Source: Phocoena phocoena | Taxonomy: Eukaryota > Chordata > Mammalia > Artiodactyla > Phocoenidae | Reading direction: 5' to 3' | Assembly (NCBI RefSeq): GCF_963924675.1 | Contig: NW_027077396.1 | Location: forward strand, 870,074 to 934,073 | DNA length: 64,000 nt | Part shown: in pieces, positions 55,516 through 64,000 of the stretch | How the letters are laid out: each line of letters opens with the position of its first letter | How positions within the stretch are numbered: the first letter of the stretch is position 1 | The notes under the pieces: generated by a model | The model's input: the letters and a program-made list of their open reading frames with translations, nothing else | Told to the model about the DNA's origin: nothing | Databases searched by the model: none | Made by a program: the position numbers and the translations under genes

Positions 55516-58500
55516 CTAACACTAAAGAGTACCCTAACACATACGCACACCCTAAAACGTTGTCGTACACTAACCTGTCCCCTAAACCGTCCCCATCTCC
55601 TAACCCTAACCCTAATCCTAACCCTAACCCTAACCCTTACCCGAAGCCTTACCATAACCCGTGTTCTAATCCTAACCCGTACGCTAACACTAACCCATAC
55701 CCTAACACGCACGCTCACCCTAAACCGTTGTCGTACCCTAACCTGTCCCCTAAACCGTCCCCGTCCCCTAACCCTAACCCTAACCCTATCCCTTACCCAA
55801 AGCCTTACCCTAACCCGGCCCCTAATCCTAACCCGTATGCTAACACTAACCCGTACCCTCACATGTACGCTCACCCTAAACCGTTGTCATACCCTAACCT
55901 GTCCCCTAAACCGTCACCGTCCCTTAACCCTAACCCTAACCCTAATACTAACATTAACCCGAACCCTTACCCGAAGCCTTACCCAAACCGTACCCTAATC
56001 CTAACCCGTACACTAACACTAACCCGTACCCTAACACGTACGCTCAACCTAAACCTTTGTCATACCGAACCTGTCCCCTAAACCGTCCCCGTCCCCTAAC
56101 ACTAACACTAAACCTATCCCTAACCCTTACCCGAAGCCTTACACTAACCCGTCCCCTAATCCTAACCCGTACGCTAACACTAACACGTACCCTAACACGT
56201 ACGCTCACCCTAAACCGTTGTCGTACCCTAACCTTTCCCCTAAACCTTCCCCATCCCCTAACCCTAACACTAACCCTAAACCTAACCCTAACCCTTACCC
56301 GAAGCCTTACCCTAACCCGTCCCCTAATCCTAACACTTACAGTAACAGTAACCCGTACCCGAACACCTACGCTCACCCTAAACCATTGTCGTACCCTAAC
56401 CTGTCCCCTAAACCGTCCCCGTCCCCTAACCCTAACCCTAACCCTAACCCTAACCCTAACGCTAACCCTTACCCGAAGCCTTACCCTAACCCGTCCCCTA
56501 ATCCTAACCCGTATGCTAACTCTAACCCTTACACTAACACCTACGCTCATCCTAAACCGTTGTCGTACCCTAAGCTGTCCCCTAAACCGTTCCCGTTCCC
56601 TAACCCTAACCCTAACCCTAACCCTTACCCGAAGCTTTACAATAACCCGTCCCCTAATCCTAACCCGTACACTAACACTAACCCGTACCCTAACACGTAC
56701 GCTCACCCTAAAATGTTGTCGTACCCTAACCTGTCCCCTAAACCGTCCCCATCCCCTAACCCTAACCCTAACCCTAACCCTAACCCTTACCCGAAGCCTT
56801 ATCCTAAACCGTCCCCTAATCCTAACCCGTACGCTAACACTAACCCTTACCCTAACACGTACGCTCACCCTAAAACGTTGTCGTACATTAACCTGTACCC
56901 TAAACTGTCCCCGTACCGTAACCCTAACCCTAACCCTAACCCTAAACCTAACCCTTACCCGAAGCCTTACCCTAACCCGTCCCCTAATCCTAACCCGAAC
57001 GCTAACACTAACCCGTACCCTAACACGTACGCTCACCCTAAACCGTTGTCATACCCTAACCTGTCCCCTACACCGTCCCCGTCCCCTAACCATAACCGTA
57101 ATCCTAACCCTTACCCGAAGCCTTACACTAACCCGTCCCCTAATGCTAACCCGTACGCTAACACTAAAGAGTACCCTAACACATACGCACACCCTAAAAC
57201 GTTGTCGTACACTAACCTGTCCCCTAAACCGTCCCCGTCTCCTAACCCTAACCCTAATCCTAACCCTAACCCTAACCCTTACCCGAAGCCTTACCATAAC
57301 CCGTGTTCTAATCCTAACCCGTACGCTAACACTAACCCATACCCTAACACGCACGCTCACCCTAAACCGTTGTCGTACCCTAACCTGTCCCCTATACCGT
57401 CCCCGTCCCCTAACCCTAACCCTATCCCTTACCCGAAGCCTTACCCTAACCCGGCCCCTAATCCTAACACGTACGATAACACTAAACCGTACTCTAACAC
57501 TTACGCTCACCCTAAACCGTCCCCGTCCCCTAACCCTAACCCTAACCCTAACCCTAAACCTAACCCTTACCCGAACCTTACCCTAACCCGTCACCTAATC
57601 CTAACCCGTACGCTAACTCTAACCCGTACCCTAACACGTACGCTCACCCTAAACCGTTGTCGTACCCTAACATGTCCCCTAAACCTTCCCCGTCCCCTAA
57701 CCCTAAACCTAAACCTAACCCTAACCCTAAACCCTACCTGAAGCCTTACACTAACCCGTCCCGTAATCCTAACCCGTACGGTAACACTAACCCGTACCCT
57801 AACACGTACGCTGGCCCTAAACCGTTGTCGTACCCTAACCTGTCCCCTAAACCGTCCCCGTCCCCGTCCCCATCCCCTAACCCAAACCCTAACCCTTACC
57901 CGAAGCCTTACCCTAAACCGTCCCCTAATCCTAACACGTACGGTAACAATAACCCGTACCCTAACACGTACGCTCACCCTAAACAGTTGTCGTACCCTAT
58001 CCTGTCCCCTAAACCATCGCCATCCCCTAACCGTAACCCTAACCCTAACCCTAACACTTACCCGAAGCCTTACCCTAACCCGTCCCCTAATCCTAACCCG
58101 TACGCTAACACTAACCAGTACCCTAACACGTACGCTCACCCGAAACCGTTGTCATACCCTATCCTGTCCCCTAAACCGTCCCCGTCCCCTAACCGTAACC
58201 CTAAACCTGACCCTAACCCTAACCCTTACCCGAAGCCTTACCCTAACCCGGCACGTAATCCTAACCCGTACACTAACACTAACCAGTACCCTAACACGTA
58301 CGCTCACCCTAAAACTTTGTCATACCGAACCTGTCCCCTAAACCGTCCCCGTCCCCTAACCCTAACACTAAACCTATCCCTAACCCTTACCCGAAGCCTT
58401 AAACTAACCCGTCCCCTAATCCTAACCCGTACGCTAACACTAACACGTACCCTAACACGTACGCTCACCCTAAACCGTTGTCGTACCCTAACCTCTCCCC

Positions 58501-59800
58501 TAAACCTTCCCCATCCCCTAACCCTAACACTAATCCTAAACCTAACCCTAACCCTTACCCGAAGCCTTACCCTAACCCGTCCACTAATCCTAACACTTAC
58601 ACTAACAGTAACCCATACCCGAACACCTACGCTCACCCTAAACCATTGTCGTACCCTAACCTGTCCCCTAAACCGTCCCCGTCCCCTAACCCTAACCCTA
58701 ACCCTAACCCTAACCCTTACCCGAAGCCTTACCTAACCCGTCCCCTAATCCTAACCCGTAGGCTAACTCTAACCCTTACACTAACACGTACGCTCATCCT
58801 AAACCGTTGTCGTACCCTAACCTCTCCCCTAAACCGTCCCCGTTCCCTAACCCTAACCCTAACCCTAACCCTAACCCTTACCCGAAGCCTTACCCTAACC
58901 CGTCCCCTAATCCTAACCCGTACGCTAACACTAACCCGTACCCTAACACGTACGCTCACCCTAAAATGTTGTCGTACCCTAACCTGTCCCCTAAACCGTC
59001 CCCATCCCCTAACCCTAACCCTAACCCTAACCCTAAACCTTACCCGAAGCCTTACCCTAACCCATCCCCTAATCCTAACCCATACGATAACACTAACCCG
59101 TACCCTAACACGTACGCTCACCCTAAACTGTTGTCGTACCCTAACCTGTCCCGTAAACCGTCCCCGTCCCCTAACCCTAACCCTAACCCTAACCCTTACC
59201 CGAAGACTTACCATAACGCATGTTCTAATCCTAACCCGTACGCTAACACTAACCCATACCCTAACACGCACGCTCACCCTAAACCGTTGTCGTACCCTAA
59301 CCTATCCCCTAAACCGTCCCCGTCCCCTAACCCTAACCCTAACCCTATCCCTTACCCGAAGCCTTACCCTAACCCGGCCCCTAATCCTAACCCGTACGGT
59401 AACACTAACCCGTACCCTAACACGTACGCTCACCCTAAACCGTTGACGTACCCTAACCTGTCCCCTAAACCGTCCCCGTTCCCGTCCCCGTCCCCTAACC
59501 CTAACCCTAACCCTTACCCGAAGCCTTACCCTAACCCGTCCCCTAATCCTAACCCGTACGGTAACAATAACCCGTACCCTAACACGTACGCTCACCCTAA
59601 GCAGTTGTCGTACCCTATCCTGTGCCCTAAACCATCGCCATCCCCTAACCGTAACCCTAACCCTAACCCTAACAATTACCCGAAGCCTTACCCTAACCCG
59701 TCCCATAATCCTAAACCGTACGCTAACACTAACCAGTACCCTAACACGTACGCTCACCCTAAACCGTTGTCGTACCCTAACCTGTCCCCTAAACCGTCCC
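55516..59800. repeat. Nested partial duplications
   Basis: The one-base-short motif GTCATACCGAACCTG at about 56058 recurs at 58318 (offset 2,260) and matched sequence follows. The odd GTGTTCTAATCC occurs at 55661 and 57303, with a variant at 59220. CGGTAACAATAACCC occurs at 57941 and 59559, followed by CCCTATCCTGT in both. The offset between copies falls from 2,260 to 1,923, a net loss of 337 bp, about two monomers. A one-base phase loss lies at 58733. Copies are less alike than in the 12-40 kb blocks, so these duplications may be older. Confidence 0.8.
57501..57535. repeat. 30-bp core deletion through CCTAAACCGT microhomology
   Basis: CGCTCACCCTAAACCGT is followed directly by CCCCGTCCCC. 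The normal order has CCTAAACCGT twice, 30 bp apart, before TGTCG and before CCCCG; here one copy and the five hexamers between are lost. The deletion is an exact hexamer multiple. Confidence 0.85.
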
Positions 59801-61570
59801 CGTCCCCTAACCGTAACCCTAAACCTGACCCTAACCCTAACCCTTACCTGAAGCCTTACCCTAACCCGTCACGTAATCCTAACCCGTACGCTAACACTAA
59901 CCCGTACCCTAACACGTACGCTCACCCTAAACCGTTGTCGTACCCTAACCTGTCCCCTTAACCGTCCCCGTCCCCGTCCCCTAACCTTAACCCTAACCCT
60001 AAACCAAACCCTTACCCGAAGCCTTACCCTAACCCGTGCCCTAATCCTAACACGTACGCTAACAATAACCCGTACCCTAACACGTACGCTCACCCTAAAC
60101 CGTTGTCGTACCCTAACCTGTCCGTAAACCGTCCCCGTCCCCTAAACCTAACCCTAACCCTAACCCTAACCCTTACTCGAACCCTTAACCTAACCCGTCC
60201 CGTAATCCTAACACGTACGCTAACACTAACCCGTACCCTAACACGTACGCTCACCCTAAACCGTTGTCGTACCCTAACCTGTCTCCTAAACCGTGCCCGT
60301 CCCCGTCCCCTAACCCTAACCCTAATCCTTACCCGAAGCCTTACCCTAACCCGTCACCTAATCCTAACCCATACGCTAACTCTAACCCGTATCCTAACAC
60401 GTACGCTCACCCTAAAACGTTGTCGTACCCGAACCAGTCCCCTAAACCATCCCCGTCCCCTAACCCTAACCCTAACCGTAACCCTAACCCTTACCCGAAG
60501 CCTTACACTTACCCGTCCCCAAATCCTAACCCGTACGCTAACACTAACCCGTACCCTAACACGTACACTCACCCTATACAGTTGTCGTACCCTAACCTGT
60601 CCCCTAAACCGTCGCTGTCCCCTAACCCTAACCCTAACACTAACCCTAACCCTCAACCTTACCCGAAGCCTTACCCTAACCTGTCCCTTAATCCTAACCC
60701 GTACGCTAACACTAACCCGTACCCTAACACATACGCTCACCCTAAACCATTGTCGTACCCTAAACTGTCCCCAAACCATCCCCATCCCGTAACGCTAACC
60801 CTAATCCTAACCCTAAACCTAACCCTTACCCGAAGCCTTACCCTAAACCGTCCCCTAAACCTAACCCGTACGCTAACACTAACCCGTACCCTAACACGTA
60901 TGTTCACCCTAAACTGTTGTCGTACACGAACCTGTCCCCTAAACCGTCGCCGTCCCCTAACCCTAACCGTAACCCTAACCCTAAACCTTACCCGAAGCCT
61001 TACCCTAAACCGTCCCCTAATCCTAACCCGTACGCTAACACTAACCCTTACCCTAACACGTACGCTCACCCTAAACCATTGTCGTACACGAACCTCTCCC
61101 CTAAACCGTCCCCATCCCCGTCCCCTAAACCTAACCCTAACCCTAACCCTAACCCTTTCCCGAAGCCTTACCCTAACCTGTCCCCTAATCCTAACACGGA
61201 GGCTAACACTAACCCGAACCCTAACACGTATGCTCACCCTGAAACGTTGTCGTACCCTAACCTGTCCCCTAAACCTTCCCCGTCCCCTAACCCTAACCCT
61301 AACCTTAAACCTAACGCTAACCCTTACCCGAAGCCTTACCCTAACCCGTCCCCTAATCCTAACCCGTACGCTAACAATAACCCATACCCTAACACGTACG
61401 CTCTCCCTAAACCATTGTCATACCCTAACCTGTCCCCTAAACCTTCCCCGTCCCCTAACCCTAACCCTAACCCTAACCCTATCCCTTACCCGAAGCCTTA
61501 CCCTTACCCGTCCCCTAATCCTAACCCGTACGCTAACACTAACCGGTACCTTAACACGTACGCTCACCCT
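59801..61570. repeat. Diverged array segment
   Basis: About eleven monomers with private variants and one-base phase losses near 60122 (CCTGTCCGTAAACCG) and 60771 (CTGTCCCCAAACC). No near-identical partner was recognised in the window. Confidence 0.82.
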
Positions 61571-62930
61571 AAACCGTTGTCGTACCCTAACCTGTCCCCT
61601 AAACCGTCCCTGTCCCCTAACACTAAACCTAACCCTAACCCTAACCCTAACCCTTACCCGAAGCCTTACCCTAACCAGTCCCCTAATCCTAAACTGTACG
61701 CTAACACTAACCCGTCCCCTAATACGTACGCTCAACCTAAACCGTTGTTGTACACTAACCTGTCCCCTAAACCGTCCCCGTCCCCTAACCCTAACTCTAT
61801 CCCTAACCCTAATCCTTACCCAAAGCCTTACGCTAAACTGTCCCATAATCCTAATCCGTACGCTAACACTAACCCGTACCCTAACACGTACGCTCACCCT
61901 ACACCATTGTCGTACCCTAACCTGTCCTGTAAAGTGTCCCCGTCCCCTAACATTAACCCTAACCCTAACCCAAACCTTACCCGAAGCCTTACAGAAACCC
62001 GTCCCCTAATCCTAACCCGTACGCTAACACTAACCCGTACCCTAACATGTACGCTCACCCAAAACCGTTGTCGTACCCTAACATGTCCCCTAAACCGTCC
62101 CCGTCGCCTAACCCTAACCCTAATCCTAACCCTAACCCTAACCCTTACCCTAACCCTTACCCGAAGCCTTACCCTAAACGGTCCCCAAATCCTAACCCGC
62201 ACGCTAACACTAACCCATACCCTAACACATACGCTCACCCTAAACAGTTGTCGTACCCTAACCTGTCCCCTAAACCGTCCCTGTCCCCTAACACTAAACC
62301 TAACCCTAACCCTAACCCTAACCCTTACCCGAAGCCTTACCCTAACCAGTCCCCTAATCCTAAACTGTACGCTAACACTAACCCGTCCCCTAATACGTAC
62401 GCTCAACCTAAACCGTTGTTGTACCCTAACCTGTCCCCTAAACCGTCCCCGTCCCCTAAACCTAACTCTATCCCTAACCCTAATCCTTACCCAAAGCCTT
62501 ACGCTAAACTGTCCCATAATCCTAATCCGTACGCTAACACTAACCCGTACCCTAACACGTACGCTCACCCTACACCATTGTCGTACCCTAACCTGTCCTG
62601 TAAACTGTCCCCGTCCCCTAACATTAACCCTAACCCTAACCCAAACCTTACCCGAAGCCTTACACAAACCCGTCCCCTAATCCTAACCCGTACGCTAACA
62701 CTAACCCGTACCCTAACATGTACGCTCACCCAAAACCGTTGTCGTACCCTAACATGTCCCCTAAACCGTCCCCGTTGCCTAACCCAAACCCTAATCCTAA
62801 CCCTAACCCTAACCCTTACCCTAACCCTTACCCGAAGCCTTACCCTAAACGGTCCCCAAATCCTAACCCGCACGCTAACACTAACCCATACCCTAACACA
62901 TACGCTCACCCTAAACAGTTGTCGTACCCT
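61571..62930. repeat. 671-bp tandem duplication of four monomers
   Basis: Bases from about 61.58 to 62.25 kb recur 671 bp downstream. Matching landmarks are GTCCCTGTCCCCTAACAC at 61606/62277, CCTGTCCTGTAAA at 61921/62592 and ACATGTACGCTCACCC at 62045/62716. The offset is one less than 672 because each copy carries a one-base loss in CCCAAACCTTACCC (near 61978 and 62648). Differences include AAAGTGTCC to AAACTGTCC, TACAGAAACCC to TACACAAACCC and CGTCGCC to CGTTGCC. Confidence 0.88.
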
Positions 62931-64000
62931 AACCTGCCCCTAAACCGTCCCCGTCCCCAAACCCTAACCCTAACCCTAACCCTTACTCCAAGCCTTTTAC
63001 TAACCCGTCCCTTAATCCTAACCCGTACGCTAACACTAACCCGTACCCTAACACGTACGCTCACCCTAAACCGTTGTCCTACCCTAACTTGTCCCCTAAA
63101 CTGTCCCCGTCCCCTAACCCTCTCCCTAACCCTAACCCTAACCTTTACCCGAAGCCTTACCCTAACCCGTCCCCTAATCCAAACCCGTACGCTAACACTA
63201 ACCCGTACCCTAACACGTACGCTCACCCTAAACCTTTGTCGTACCCTAACCTGTCCCCTAAACCGTCCCCGTCCCCTAACCCTAACCCTAATCCTAACCC
63301 TAACCCTAACCCTAACCCTAAGCTTTACCCAAAGCCTTTACCTAACCCGTCCCCTAATCCTAAACGGTACGCTAACACTAACGCGTACCCTAACACGTAC
63401 GCTCACACTAAACCATTGACGTACAGTAACCTGTCCCATAAACCCTCCCCGTGCCCTTACCCTAACCCTAAACCTAACCCTAACCCTAACCCTAATCATT
63501 ACCCGAAGCCTTACCCTAACCCGTCCCCTAATGCTAACCGGTACTCTAACACTAAACCATACCCTAACTCGTACGCTCACCCTTAACTGTTGTCGTACAC
63601 TAACCTGTCCCCTAAACCGTCCTCGTCCCCAAACCCTAACCCTAACCCTAACCTTTACCCAAAGCCTTACCCTAACATGTCCCCTAATCCTAACCCATAC
63701 GCTAACACTAACCCGTACCCTAAAACGTACGCTCATCCTAAACTGTTGTCATATCCTAACCTTGCCCCTAAACCCTCCCCGTCCCCTAACCCTAACCCTA
63801 TGCCTAACCCTAACCCTTACCCGAAGCCTTACCCTAACCCGTCACCTAATCCTAACCCGTACACGAAAGCTAACGTTACGCTAAAACGTATGCTCACCCT
63901 AAACATTTGCCGTACCCTAACCTGTCTCATAAACCGTCCCCGTCCCCTAAACCTAACCCTTAACCTAACCCTAACGCTTACCCAAAGCCTTACACTAACC
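62931..64000. repeat. Disordered right end of the window
   Basis: Six or seven monomers with more irregular slots than elsewhere. A one-base loss lies at about 62936 (CCTGCCCCTAAACC). CCCTCTCCCTAACC and AAGCTTTACCC occur at 63.1-63.3 kb. The stretch 63858-63895 (ACACGAAAGC, AACGTTACGC) departs most from the core, with slots 9-13 scarcely recognisable. Hexamer phase is still traceable and no unique sequence begins before base 64000. Confidence 0.75.

Larger units (their letters stand above)
1..64000. repeat. Telomere-hexamer-derived megasatellite array filling the window
   Basis: Every stretch I read resolves into hexamers that are CCCTAA or one to a few substitutions from it. The hexamers are organised into head-to-tail monomers of about 150 to 180 bp, all in one orientation. 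Recurrent landmarks in each monomer are CCCGAAGCC, CCCCTAATCC, CGTACGCTAAC, CACGTACGCTCACC, ACCGTTGTCGTA and CCTGTCCCC. A consensus 162-bp monomer has about 75 C and 14 G on this strand, so strand asymmetry is extreme. There is no inversion, no unique spacer and no inserted element. The array starts and ends mid-monomer, so both true edges lie outside the window. Orientation is that of a left chromosome arm, where the C-rich strand reads 5' to 3' away from the telomere. Subtelomeric, centromeric or interstitial location cannot be decided from sequence alone. Confidence 0.97.

Noticed and set aside
63858..63895. Possible start of unique flanking sequence
   Set aside because: Although slots 9-13 are very irregular here, regular core motifs (GCTCACCC, CGTACCCTAACCTGTC) resume at once, so it is a degenerate monomer.
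1..64000. Functional chromosome-end telomere
   Set aside because: Pure CCCTAA runs do not exceed eight hexamers in what I measured and are interrupted in every monomer by the conserved core. True telomere tracts would be long and nearly pure.
1..64000. CRISPR array (regularly spaced repeats)
   Set aside because: There are no unique spacers: the whole period is repeat, monomers are joined directly and hexamer-derived, and no cas gene is present.
1..64000. Nanopore telomere base-calling artefact
   Set aside because: Known miscalls of telomeric repeats give strings such as CTTCTT or CCCTGG, which I did not see. The variants here are ordered by slot and co-inherited between distant blocks. Individual one-base losses could still be errors.
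1..64000. tRNA, rRNA, snRNA or other structured RNA genes
   Set aside because: No A-box/B-box, rRNA core or hairpin-forming segment is visible. The strand is too G-poor for stable internal stems, and the only palindromes are short ones such as CGTACG.
1..64000. Telomere-targeting retrotransposon (SART/TRAS-like) or other mobile element inside the array
   Set aside because: Such an insertion would interrupt the hexamer register with kilobases of non-repeat sequence. I found no stretch longer than a few dozen bases that fails to fit the monomer.

Overview
This window holds no gene that I can support. From the first base to the last it is one uninterrupted satellite array made of degenerate telomere-type hexamers, with CCCTAA on the given strand and TTAGGG on the other. 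About 380 to 390 monomers, each roughly 150 to 180 bases long, follow one another head to tail in one orientation. I found no unique-sequence island, transposon, tRNA, rRNA or CRISPR array. TTAGGG-type telomeric repeats and a megasatellite of this kind point to a eukaryotic chromosome, probably subtelomeric, pericentromeric or heterochromatic interstitial telomeric DNA. TTAGGG telomeres occur in vertebrates, many other animals, many fungi, trypanosomatids and some other protists, so the species cannot be named from this sequence.

The monomer has a strict grammar. It is a fixed core of 22 hexamer slots (132 bp) followed by n pure or nearly pure CCCTAA hexamers, with n usually 3 to 8. Monomer lengths are therefore 150, 156, 162, 168, 174 or 180 bp, nearly always multiples of six. 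Nine core slots carry GT in place of TA at hexamer positions 4-5 (for example CCCGTA, CCCGTC), so the monomer looks like a fossil mixture of TTAGGG and TACGGG/GACGGG-like variant repeats. Because six bases equal two codons, four of the six reading frames stay open for hundreds of codons and give Pro-Asn, Leu-Thr, Arg-Val or Leu-Gly dipeptide-like translations. I treat all of these as artefacts.

Layout: 1-4.27 kb is a varied array. A block at 4.27-7.74 kb recurs almost unchanged at 27.65-31.12 kb. 7.74-12.8 kb is mixed. 12.8-16.9 kb is a 2,130-bp tandem duplication. 17-25.9 kb is a nested higher-order region with 4,338-bp and 2,502-bp offsets. 27.47-39.62 kb is a 6.4-kb tandem duplication whose second copy has lost whole monomers. 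42.54-43.74 kb is a further dispersed copy of part of the 4-5 kb block. 40-42.5 and 43.7-50.2 kb are more diverged. 50.25-55.5 kb contains a 2,746-bp-offset duplication. 55.5-59.8 kb has nested duplications. 61.6-62.9 kb is a 671-bp tandem duplication. The right end holds the most disordered monomers. Where I could place duplication breakpoints they fall in pure CCCTAA tracts, so the parts work together as a recombining, self-homogenising array rather than as a set of genes.
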